A stretch of 6,296 bases of DNA from Spirochaetaceae bacterium (GCA_031290405.1 JAITNO010000022.1:1-6296), one strand, 5' to 3'; positions 1 through 5,993 are shown, numbered from the stretch's first letter. Notes: generated by a model from the letters alone, not told the origin. Numbers and translations: made by a program.

Positions 1-61
1 TGGCTTTTCGAGCGTGTCAAGCTTTTTTTTTACGGGGGGGCCTGGGGCGGGGGGGCGTTGC

Positions 62-131
62 GGGGGGGCTGGCCCCCCCCGCTTGGGGGGGCGCGCGCAA
101 CGAAGTGCGCGCGTAGGGGGGGGCTCCCCCC
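62..131 (+). repeat. GC hairpin module, copy 1
   Basis: Three stem-loops follow each other. The first is GGGGGGGC (62-69) pairing with GCCCCCCC (72-79). The second is CGCGCGCA (92-99) pairing with TGCGCGCG (106-113) around the loop ACGAAG. The third is a G-run (116-123) facing a C-run (126-131). The C-run at 74-80 can alternatively pair with the G-run at 85-91 around a GCTT loop, so the first stem has a competing fold. The same module, including the ACGAAG loop, recurs inverted at 5227-5295 and in the same orientation at about 6131-6194. Confidence 0.7.
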
Positions 132-165
132 TCCTCCCCTCTTCCTCTTTACTAAAACAAAGCTG

Positions 166-316
166 AAAGCTGGGGAGGGCAGCTTGCGGACAAAAAGCCT
201 ATCGCTGGGGGCTTAGCTCCGTAGGGCGCAAAACGCGCCTGTGGCTCCCGAAAGCTGGGGAGGGCAGCCTTCAGACAAAAAGCCTATCGCTGAGGGCGCA
301 GCCCCGTAGGGCGCAA
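166..316 (+). repeat. Two tandem copies of an 85-bp unit
   Basis: Copy 1 starts at 166 and copy 2 at 251, both with AAAGCTGGGGAGGGCAGC. Each continues with a conserved AAAAAGCCTATCGCTG block and then CCGTAGGGCGCAA. The unit contains short inverted repeats such as GGGGCTTAGCTCC and GCGCAAAACGCGC. A matching tandem pair, also offset by 85 bp, lies inverted at about 5039-5188, so the pair existed before the arms were duplicated or spread. Confidence 0.75.
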
Positions 317-337
317 CAAAAGAAGCGGTCTGACGGT

Positions 338-359
338 TAAAATCTGCCGACAATTAAGG
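338..359 (+). promoter_or_regulatory. Possible -10 element and ribosome binding site for the FtsB-like gene
   Basis: TAAAAT at 338-343 matches five of six bases of the sigma-70 -10 consensus, and AAGG at 356-359 lies three bases before the ATG at 363. No good -35 is seen at the expected 16-18 bp upstream. The assignment therefore rests on the -10, the purine box and position alone. The site sits just inside the border of the upstream repeat arm. Confidence 0.3.
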
Positions 360-362
360 CGT

Positions 363-803
363 ATGCCTTTTCTAAAATACTGCGCGGCGCTCTGGATAGC
401 GATACTCTTCTATGTTTTTTCCTCTTTTTTTGTGGGAAGCGTCGGAACGCTTGCCTATTCGCAACTGGAACGCGAGCGACAGAAGCAAGTGGACAACATC
501 GGCAGGCTTAACGCCCTTTACGAAACCCTCCTCGTCGAAAAACAAGCTTGGGAAAGCGACCGCGACACCATTGCCGTTCACGCCCGCGAGTTGGGCTACG
601 GGGCCGGGGACGAACGATTCATCAGGATCGTGGGGAGGACGGACGCGCCTAAGGACGCGCTCGACGCCGGCGAAGTCTATCTTGCCGGCGAGCCGCGCGC
701 CGCCTCGAACAAGACGCTGCTTATTCTGTCCGTCATTATGTTTGTTTTGATGGAGCTCTGCATCATCGTGGTGGATGTTCTGCGCTATATAAAAAACGCG
801 TAG
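363..803 (+). CDS. FtsB/DivIC-like septum formation initiator protein
   Basis: This 146-residue membrane protein has the FtsB/DivIC layout. There is a short cytoplasmic N-terminus, a transmembrane helix at about residues 6-29, and a charged coiled-coil segment at about 33-67. Then comes the typical globular motif ARELGYGAGDERFIRI at 74-89, which resembles the A-x-x-x-GY-x-x-P/G-x-E-x-x-I signature of the family. Family members form the FtsQ-FtsB-FtsL (DivIB-DivIC-FtsL) complex that links the divisome to septal peptidoglycan synthesis. Unusually, a second strongly hydrophobic helix follows at about 118-141, where classical FtsB ends shortly after the motif. The ATG is preceded by AAGG three bases upstream, and no better start is seen. 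The gene converges on the PBP operon. Family membership is likely; which divisome partner it matches is inference. Confidence 0.75.
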   Translation: MPFLKYCAALWIAILFYVFSSFFVGSVGTLAYSQLERERQKQVDNIGRLNALYETLLVEKQAWESDRDTIAVHARELGYGAGDERFIRIVGRTDAPKDALDAGEVYLAGEPRAASNKTLLILSVIMFVLMELCIIVVDVLRYIKNA

Positions 804-818
804 GCCCCGCGTCCTACG
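791..818 (-). terminator. Intrinsic terminator of the PBP operon
   Basis: On the minus strand, just past the TAG of the last operon gene, CGTAGG pairs with CCTACG (813-818 with 799-804) around an 8-nt loop. A run of six T follows after two bases (796-791). There is no T-run on the plus-strand side, so it should act only on minus-strand transcription. It overlaps both stop codons and the last codons of the convergent FtsB-like gene. Confidence 0.6.
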
Positions 819-1602
819 GCGAGGTCTTCGTCCAGGCCGCCTCTTCCGCGGCTTCCGGGTAAGACGCGAAAGAGGCGCCGCGCAGCACCCTGCCCCTTTG
901 ATATAAAAACATCCTCCATCGGATCGGCGGCGCCACTTCGGCAAGCCCCTTCGCCGTTTCTTCGGGCAGCGGGGGGTCATGCCGGTACTCGTTCGGCGAT
1001 TCCTGGACGATGTTCAAGGTCTTGTTTTCGACGGCGTAGCTTAGCCGCATAATCGCGCCGGAGGAAAAATAGGCGATCGCCGTTCCTTCGGGGAAAAACC
1101 GCACCATCTCCACTCCCTTTTCGCCTTCCCAGACGCCTACGATGTCCGCAGCGCCGATTGGCAGCGGCTCTTCGGGCGAGGGGGGCTCCGGCTCCTCGTA
1201 AAAACATTCTTCGAGGATTGAGCGAAGGTTCAGCGCCATTTCGCCGGTGTTCTTATACTGCGCCGTTTTGCGGACAGCCGTGCCCTCGCCTGACTTTTCC
1301 ACATTGACGGACAGAATGTGATTCCCGTTTTCAACGGAGACGCCGCCGCTTACGGTATAGCGAGGATGGAAATCGTCGTCCGGCGGCTCGGTAAAAATCG
1401 GCAGCCCGACAATCGCGGGAATGTACGAGCGGATTAAGAATTCGATTAAATTGCCTTCGTCGTCGTCCACATCCCGCATCAAAAAAGGAATAAAGCGGAG
1501 AAATTCCCGTGTTTCCGCTTCCGCGCCCAGGGATGCGGTTAGACCTAAAGAAACGGCGACGCACACCGCCGCTTTTTTGAATGATTTACACCGCGCCGCC
1601 AT
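814..1602 (-). CDS. Exported two-domain protein of unknown function (TolB-N-like plus lipocalin-like)
   Basis: The 262-residue product begins with lysines and a hydrophobic stretch ending ASLGAEA at about residue 29, a plausible Sec signal peptide. No lipobox cysteine is visible, so it is probably periplasmic or surface-associated. Residues about 78-134 (RYTVSGGVSVENGNHILSVN, then the NTGEMALNLRSIL region) resemble the small alpha/beta TolB-N/LpoB type of fold. A proline/glutamate-rich linker spans 135-150. Residues 152-262, opening IVGVWEGEKG and continuing FFPEGTAIAYFSSGA, look like a lipocalin-type beta-barrel repeat. The ATG overlaps the end of the upstream gene by 17 bp and has GGGAG nine bases before it, so translation is probably coupled. 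It is the last gene of the PBP operon. The domain reading is by eye; no specific function is claimed. Confidence 0.75.
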   Translation of the reverse strand: MAARCKSFKKAAVCVAVSLGLTASLGAEAETREFLRFIPFLMRDVDDDEGNLIEFLIRSYIPAIVGLPIFTEPPDDDFHPRYTVSGGVSVENGNHILSVNVEKSGEGTAVRKTAQYKNTGEMALNLRSILEECFYEEPEPPSPEEPLPIGAADIVGVWEGEKGVEMVRFFPEGTAIAYFSSGAIMRLSYAVENKTLNIVQESPNEYRHDPPLPEETAKGLAEVAPPIRWRMFLYQRGRVLRGASFASYPEAAEEAAWTKTSP

Positions 1603-2269
1603 CTTTCCCCGCTCCCGCTTCTTTGAGGATCTTCGCTATGAGCATTTTCCCCCGTACGACTTGAATGACAAAGATGATCCCCATGACGCCGTAGGTGACG
1701 GCGCCGTTGTAGATAACCCATACCGTGTTGTTTGGGTCGTCGGCAAAAACGGTGAATGCGGCAATGATTGCGTCAATGATAAAAAACACACACCAAATAA
1801 CCGACGCCTTTTTACAGAAAAGCTCCATCGGTTTTTGCGCCGCCGTCCCCATAATCCTCTTGTCGAGGAGCAATGAAATGTCGAACGCAAGGGTCGGCGG
1901 AAAGATGAGGGTCGTAAAGAACAAAATAAAATAGGCGGTGTTGGTAAGCACGGGGTAAAACTTTATCACATAATTTGATTTTCCGGCGGCCAGGGGGAAC
2001 AAATGCTGGATAAAAGGCGCGTCAAGGAAAAAGCCCGCCGTGCCGATGAGAAAAAGCAGGGCGGGACTGAGGAACATCAATGCCTTTTTCTTGCCGGGAT
2101 TTGACATGATCATGATAAAATAGATGAGCGCAAAGAGAACAATAAAAATTGAAAGCCGGTTCGGCTCAACCCTAAAGACAACGACCGATAAAAAGACGAT
2201 GACCGGATAGAGCAGGGCTACCAAACCGAGCAGGCCTTTTAGATTGTTCTTGTTTGGGGGGAAGATCAT
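1586..2269 (-). CDS. Six-helix integral membrane protein, COG4648-like
   Basis: The 227-residue protein has six hydrophobic segments at about 11-32, 38-56, 63-82, 104-125, 156-176 and 182-205, and a short polar C-terminus. Three blocks recall the COG4648 membrane family: FYPVLTNTAYFILFF followed by FPPTLAFD (about 104-130), VIWCVFFIIDA (158-167), and WVIYNGAVTYGVMGIIF (184-200). From general knowledge, some members of that family occur in aryl-polyene/fatty-acid-like biosynthetic clusters, but no such genes are visible here. The ATG at 2269 has AAAGGA seven bases upstream and starts 12 bp after the PBP stop. It overlaps the following gene by 17 bp, so the three genes are likely one transcript. 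Membrane topology is clear; the family assignment is from memory of motifs and its role next to a PBP is unknown. Confidence 0.8.
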   Translation of the reverse strand: MIFPPNKNNLKGLLGLVALLYPVIVFLSVVVFRVEPNRLSIFIVLFALIYFIMIMSNPGKKKALMFLSPALLFLIGTAGFFLDAPFIQHLFPLAAGKSNYVIKFYPVLTNTAYFILFFTTLIFPPTLAFDISLLLDKRIMGTAAQKPMELFCKKASVIWCVFFIIDAIIAAFTVFADDPNNTVWVIYNGAVTYGVMGIIFVIQVVRGKMLIAKILKEAGAGKDGGAV

Positions 2270-2281
2270 GGCGGCATCCTT

Positions 2282-4942
2282 TCATTCCGCAAGAGCGTCG
2301 TACTCAGGCTCGTCAACGCCGTCGAGGGGTTCCTCGCCGCCTCCGTCCGTTGTTTCGGCGATGGGGGCTTGCACATTCAAAGCCGCACGGTTCGGGGCCG
2401 CATCGCCCCAGACCTCCGCGTCCGAAACGGCGGCCTGGTCGACGGTTTCGCTTTCTTGCGGCGTTTGCGGCTCTTGCGGCGCCCTCGGCCTCAAGAAATC
2501 AAGGTTCAGCGTGGGCATCTTGTATTCGTAGTTCTCTTGCTGGTTTTTCATCCCGACGATCTCTTCCTGAATGAGGGTGGTCGCCATCGCCTCGCCCGCC
2601 GCCGTCCGCTCGTGGTAGGAGCAATACCCGCTGGGCCGGTATTTGTCAAGGAACGTAAGCACGACGGAGCCCTCGTTGCATTGGGGCGTCAAGAGCTGGC
2701 CCGACTTGGCGCAGACCCGAATGTCCACGACGCCGGAGGCGGGGCGGGAGAAATCTTTCGCCGGCAGCCCGTTGTGGACCTCGCGCATAAAATCGCCCCA
2801 GATGGGGCCCGCCAGGGTCGCGCCGGTAAGGGTAAGCCCCAGCGAATTGCCCGGCCGGTCAAAGCCGAACCAGAGGGCCGCCGTATAGTAGGGCGTAAAG
2901 CCGACCGTCCACGCGTCGGCCCAGTTCTGCGTCGTTCCCGTCTTGCCGGCGGCGGCGATGCGGTACTTTTTGCCGTCTTCGCCGCTAAAGAGGAACTTGC
3001 CACCTTCGCCCCCCAATGTGCCCACCTCCAGGGTCTTCTTCAAGAGGCTCGTCATCACATAGGCCGTTTGCGGCGAAATAAGCTGGGCGCCGTCGCCCTT
3101 CTGCCGCTGCCGCAGGCGAACGTCGCGCTCGTTGTCGATAATCACCCGTCCGTTCCGGTCCTCGATGGAACGAATCGCTATCGGGATGAGCTCCCGCCCC
3201 TCGTTGGCAAACGTGGAAAAGGCGCGCGCCATCTGGATGGGCGCGACGGACGAGATGCCCAGCCCCAGCGGGTAGACGCGGGGGAAGGTGCGCCGCTTGA
3301 CTTCGGGGTCGCCGATGCCCAGGAGGAGCGCGGCGCGGTTAATCGCCGCGTCGAAGCCTACGGTGTCCAGCACCTTGATCGACGGGACGTTCATCGAATG
3401 GGCAAGGGCCTCGTAGAGGAGCACCGGCCCCTTGAACTCGCCGCGGAAGTTAAGCGGGATGTAGGCTGTGCCGTCCTCGTTATGGTAGACCACCGGCATA
3501 TCCTGAATCATCGTCGCCGGCGTGAACAGCCCCGAATCGATCGCCGCCGAATAATAGAGCGGCTTGAACGAGCTGCCCGGCTGTATGCGCCCCTGCGTCG
3601 CCCGAATAAACTGATTGTTTTCGTCAAACTTGGAGCCGCCGATGATGGCCTTGATATGGCCGGTTTCGTTTTCCAGCAGGATGAGGGCGCCTTCGACCAC
3701 ATTCTGTTCGGCGTTGTTCTTGAGTTCGGCCCAGCCCTGATTGGAGAGCTCCTTGAGCCCCTCCAGGCCGAAGGCGAGCGCCGCCAGGTCGACGACGGGG
3801 TTTATCGTCCGCGAGTAGCGGTTCGCCGCCCGAATCTGATTCTGCGCGGCGCCGGTGCCCCGGAGCATATTTATGTCGAAGCTCAGGGAAAGCAGATTGA
3901 CAATCGGTATGTACTGATTTTCGGCGCGGACCAGTCGGTTGCCCGACGCCGCCTTATACTCCCTGTTCGCCCGATTGATGCCCGCTTCCATGTACCGCGC
4001 CGCCGCTTCTTGAGTCTTCAAATCAAGCGTCGTGTGAACCGTGTAGCCGTCGCGGTAATAGTCCATCGTCGCATACATCATGCCGTCAAGCTCCCGCCTG
4101 ACATACTCGCTGAACCAAGGGGCCTTGTCGTCCCGAGAATAGTAGGCGGACTGCGCGGTGCGCGTATAATCATACTTCGCCCAGTATTCGTTGAAGGACG
4201 CCTCAGCCTCCTCGCGCGTCGTATAGCCGAACTCAATCATCCGCTCCAGCACGGAAAGCTGACGGCTCATCGCCTCGTTCGGGTTGGCCAGGGGATTGTA
4301 GCGCGAAGGCGCCGAAAGCTGCACCACCAGGACGGCAGCTTCGGCGAGGGTTATCTCCCGCGCGCTGTGCCCGAAAAAGTACTTGCTGGCCGCTTCGACG
4401 CCGTAGACGCCGGGCCCCATGATCATGTAGTTAAGGTAGATTTCGAGGATCTCGCTCTTCGTGTAACGGCGTTCCATCTGAATCGCCCACCAGAGTTCCC
4501 GGATCTTCCGCGAGATGGATTTTTCGTTTCTGTTTGCGTAAAGGGCGCCGGCAACCTGTTGGGTTATCGTCGAGCCGCCCCCCAGGTTGGCGCCGGTAAG
4601 CTGCCCCCAGGCGGCGCGGGCAATGGCGCGGACGCTGAAGCCGCGGTGGCTGTAGAACCCGGGATCTTCGCGGGCAAGCACCGCGTATATCAGGTGGCGC
4701 GGCAATTCGGACACCGGCGCCATCTCCCTCTTTTCGTCCGCCGCAAATTCCGTAATCAGCACGCCGTTGACGTCGACGATCTTCGTCGGCAGCGCCGGCG
4801 CAAATTCCTGAAAGTTTTCCTGATTGACGATGTTCGCCGTGGCCGCCAGCGCAAACCCCACCAGCGCGCCCAGACCCAACGTGAGCATAATAATGAAAAT
4901 GCCCACCAACCGAAGAACCATTCCTCCCCCGCGCTTACTCAT
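2282..4942 (-). CDS. Class A penicillin-binding protein (PBP1A type), bifunctional transglycosylase/transpeptidase
   Basis: This enzyme polymerises lipid II into glycan strands and cross-links the peptides in the periplasm. From the ATG at 4942 it has 886 residues. A signal-anchor helix lies at 9-34. The GT51 glycosyltransferase domain follows: REDPGFYSHRGF with catalytic Glu about 92, GGSTITQQ at 122-129, RKIRE at 145-149, and EIYLNYMIMGPGVYGVEAA from 167. The transpeptidase domain has all three motifs: SxxK in QPGSSFKP (Ser457, Lys460), SxN (SMN, 516-518) and KTG (AGKTGTTQNWADAW, Lys667). Three cysteines (744, 755, 774) occur in the usual C-terminal C-x-x-SG...C...YC region. An acidic, proline-rich tail of about 110 residues ends the protein. 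A TTG codon at 4978 would add 12 residues, but it lies inside the -35 box of the promoter, so ATG 4942 is preferred. ATG 4921, with GGAGG one base upstream, is an alternative. It is the first gene of the operon. The mrcA/ponA subtype is not assigned. Confidence 0.95.
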   Translation of the reverse strand: MSKRGGGMVLRLVGIFIIMLTLGLGALVGFALAATANIVNQENFQEFAPALPTKIVDVNGVLITEFAADEKREMAPVSELPRHLIYAVLAREDPGFYSHRGFSVRAIARAAWGQLTGANLGGGSTITQQVAGALYANRNEKSISRKIRELWWAIQMERRYTKSEILEIYLNYMIMGPGVYGVEAASKYFFGHSAREITLAEAAVLVVQLSAPSRYNPLANPNEAMSRQLSVLERMIEFGYTTREEAEASFNEYWAKYDYTRTAQSAYYSRDDKAPWFSEYVRRELDGMMYATMDYYRDGYTVHTTLDLKTQEAAARYMEAGINRANREYKAASGNRLVRAENQYIPIVNLLSLSFDINMLRGTGAAQNQIRAANRYSRTINPVVDLAALAFGLEGLKELSNQGWAELKNNAEQNVVEGALILLENETGHIKAIIGGSKFDENNQFIRATQGRIQPGSSFKPLYYSAAIDSGLFTPATMIQDMPVVYHNEDGTAYIPLNFRGEFKGPVLLYEALAHSMNVPSIKVLDTVGFDAAINRAALLLGIGDPEVKRRTFPRVYPLGLGISSVAPIQMARAFSTFANEGRELIPIAIRSIEDRNGRVIIDNERDVRLRQRQKGDGAQLISPQTAYVMTSLLKKTLEVGTLGGEGGKFLFSGEDGKKYRIAAAGKTGTTQNWADAWTVGFTPYYTAALWFGFDRPGNSLGLTLTGATLAGPIWGDFMREVHNGLPAKDFSRPASGVVDIRVCAKSGQLLTPQCNEGSVVLTFLDKYRPSGYCSYHERTAAGEAMATTLIQEEIVGMKNQQENYEYKMPTLNLDFLRPRAPQEPQTPQESETVDQAAVSDAEVWGDAAPNRAALNVQAPIAETTDGGGEEPLDGVDEPEYDALAE

Positions 4943-4949
4943 GCCAAGC

Positions 4950-4978
4950 ACTCTACCCAAACGGTCCGTACCTGTCAA
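4950..4978 (-). promoter_or_regulatory. Sigma-70-type promoter of the PBP operon
   Basis: On the minus strand a perfect TTGACA (-35, 4978-4973) is followed by a 17-bp spacer and TAGAGT (-10, 4955-4950, four of six matches). Transcription would start near 4943, directly at the ATG at 4942. That leaves no room for a leader or a normal ribosome binding site. The promoter sits at the inner border of the right repeat arm. Confidence 0.6.
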
Positions 4979-5038
4979 GGCGCCGAGTGCGCTTTTTGCG
5001 CCCTACGGTTTTTTGTAGCGGCCTACGGTTTTTTTTTT

Positions 5039-5188
5039 GCGCCCTACGGGGCTAAGCCCCCAGCACTACGCTTTACGTCCGCAAGCCGCCCTCCCCAGCT
5101 TTCGGGCGCCACAGGCGCATTTTGCGCCCTACGGGGCTATGCCCCCAGCAATAGGCTTTAAGGTTGAGCTCTGCCCTCCCCAGCTTTC
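5039..5188 (-). repeat. Inverted tandem pair of the 85-bp unit
   Basis: GCCCTCCCCAGCTTTC occurs at 5088-5103 and again at 5173-5188, exactly 85 bp apart. Each copy is preceded, in plus-strand order, by GCGCCCTACGGGGCT and GCCCCCAGCA blocks. These are the reverse complement of the pair at 166-316. Compact inverted repeats such as GGCGCA/TGCGCC around TTT (near 5114-5128) lie inside. Confidence 0.7.
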
Positions 5189-5226
5189 AGCTTTGTTTTA
5201 GTAAAGAGGAAGAGAAGAGGGGAGGA

Positions 5227-5295
5227 GGGGGGCGCGCCCCCCTGAGCGCGCACTTCGTTGCGCGCTACCCCCCAAGCGGGGGGGCCAGCCCCCCC
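5227..5295 (-). repeat. GC hairpin module, copy 2 (inverted)
   Basis: A perfect 16-bp palindrome GGGGGGCGCGCCCCCC lies at 5227-5242. It is followed by AGCGCGCA (5245-5252) pairing with TGCGCGCT (5259-5266) around a CTTCGT loop, and GGGGGGGC (5278-5285) pairing with GCCCCCCC (5288-5295). C-run 5268-5273 can instead pair with G-run 5278-5283 around AAGC. It is the reverse complement of the module at 62-131. Confidence 0.7.
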
Positions 5296-5392
5296 GCAAC
5301 GCCCCCCCAACGAGAGACCCAAAGCGGGGGAGCGCAACCCTCCCGCCGCAGACCGCCGTAAAAAGAAAAAAACCTTGACAGCGCACTTTAGG

Positions 5393-5938
5393 GACGCCCA
5401 AGACAAGTTCCAGGACGCCCAAGAAACTTTTAACGACTACACGGAAGGTTTCTAAATCGACACGGAAGATTTCAGTGTCGACACGGAACTTGTCTGAGTC
5501 GACACGGAAGGTTTCAATGTCGACACGGAACTTGTCAGTGTCGACACGGAAGGTTTCAATGTCGACACGGAACTTGTCTAAGTCGACACGGAAAGTTTCA
5601 GTGTCGACTCAGAACTTGTCTAAGTCGACACGGAAGGTTTCAGTGTCGACACGGAACTTGTCAGTGTCGACTCAGAACTTGTCAGTGTCGACTCAGAACT
5701 TGTCTGAGTCGACGCGGAACTTGTCTGAGTCGACACGGAAGTATTGAGAGCGCGCGTTCAGACTGTCAGCATCGGCGTTCAAACTATCAGCATCGGCGTT
5801 CAAACTATCAGTATTGGCGTTCAGACTGTCAGCATCGGCGTTCAGACTGTCAGCATCGGCGTTCAGACTGTCAGTATTGGCGTTCAAACTATCAGTATTG
5901 GCGTTCAAACCGTCAGCGGCGGCAGGGAAATCTTCCTG
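5393..5938. repeat. 21-bp periodic array, about 26 units in two in-phase subfamilies
   Basis: Unit starts fall at 5393 + 21n throughout. The first two or three units are diverged (GACGCCCAAGA...). From 5456 to 5749 the units are type A: GTCGACACGGAA followed by CTTGTCAGT or GGTTTCAGT/AAT. From 5750 to 5917 they are type B: ATCGGCGTTCA followed by AACTATCAGC or GACTGTCAGC. The A and B units align base for base, and GTCGAC reappears in phase at 5939, so this is one array and not two. There are no spacers, hence no CRISPR. Because 21 is divisible by 3, several frames give heptapeptide repeats: plus-strand STRNLSE-type repeats (open from 5379 to a TGA at 5745-5747), plus-strand IGVQTVS-type repeats in B (TTG 5744 to 6070), and minus-strand LNADADS/FRVDSDK-type repeats (5908 to 5693). 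None has a convincing ribosome binding site. I annotate the DNA repeat and not a gene. Confidence 0.9.
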
Positions 5939-5968
5939 GTCGACAAGCCCGCCAGGCTGGTGGTGGGT

Positions 5969-5993
5969 CCGGGGGGCCTCCTCGGCCCCCCGG
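5969..5993. other. Strong GC stem-loop just after the repeat array
   Basis: CCGGGGGGCC (5969-5978) pairs perfectly with GGCCCCCCGG (5984-5993) around a TCCTC loop, a 10-bp stem. There is no following T-run on either strand, so it is not a canonical intrinsic terminator. It may act as an RNA processing or stability structure, or simply be part of the GC-rich repeat family. Confidence 0.5.

Larger units (their letters stand above)
10..320 (+). repeat. Left arm of a long GC-rich inverted repeat (dispersed intergenic element)
   Basis: This gene-free stretch matches, as reverse complement, the region at about 5030-5385. The shared order is: a TGTCAAG box followed by a T-run, the G/C hairpin module (62-131), a pyrimidine-rich stretch followed by ACTAAAACAAAGCTGAAAG, then two tandem 85-bp units. 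Small differences occur: the right arm has an extra 5 bp in the pyrimidine tract, and there are scattered substitutions. A shorter third copy near 6131-6210 suggests a dispersed repeat family rather than the paired ends of one transposon. No transposase is present in the window. The short open frames across it are biased GC-rich translations and are not supported as genes. Confidence 0.75.
5030..5385 (-). repeat. Right arm of the long GC-rich inverted repeat
   Basis: This gene-free stretch is the reverse complement of the left arm (about 10-320) with the same block order: 85-bp tandem units (5039-5188), the GCTTTGTTTTAGTAAAGAGG block, the G/C hairpin module (5227-5295), then an A-run and TTGACA at 5375-5380. 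Towards the PBP gene it ends in several CCTACGG copies separated by T-runs (about 5000-5047). With the left arm it brackets the FtsB-like gene and the whole PBP operon. No transposase or recombinase is visible. Confidence 0.75.

Noticed and set aside
372..980. 202-residue minus-strand open frame across the FtsB-like gene
   Set aside because: It has a very arginine-rich translation, overlaps two supported genes and crosses the operon terminator.
2369..5161. 930-residue plus-strand open frame antisense to the PBP
   Set aside because: It mirrors the PBP gene in a GC-rich codon context, is dominated by Arg/Gly/Val/Asp with no recognisable domain, and runs into the repeat arm. The minus strand carries all catalytic PBP motifs.
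10..5385. Composite transposon
   Set aside because: There are no transposase or recombinase genes, the interior is housekeeping, and a third partial copy of the arm exists nearby.
5375..5403. Complete promoter reading into the 21-bp array
   Set aside because: TTGACA is perfect, but no TATAAT-like hexamer occurs at 15-19 bp spacing.
5198..5422. Minus-strand open frame across the right repeat arm
   Set aside because: It is a low-complexity Gly/Arg/Pro translation of the GC hairpin module without a ribosome binding site.
5475..5747. Annotating the STRNLSE-repeat open frame as a gene
   Set aside because: The only start is a GTG inside the array with no ribosome binding site. The frame stays open because the unit is 21 bp, and other frames are also open over parts of the array.
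5393..5938. CRISPR array
   Set aside because: Units are directly adjacent with no unique spacers, the 21-bp period is too short, and no cas genes are present.
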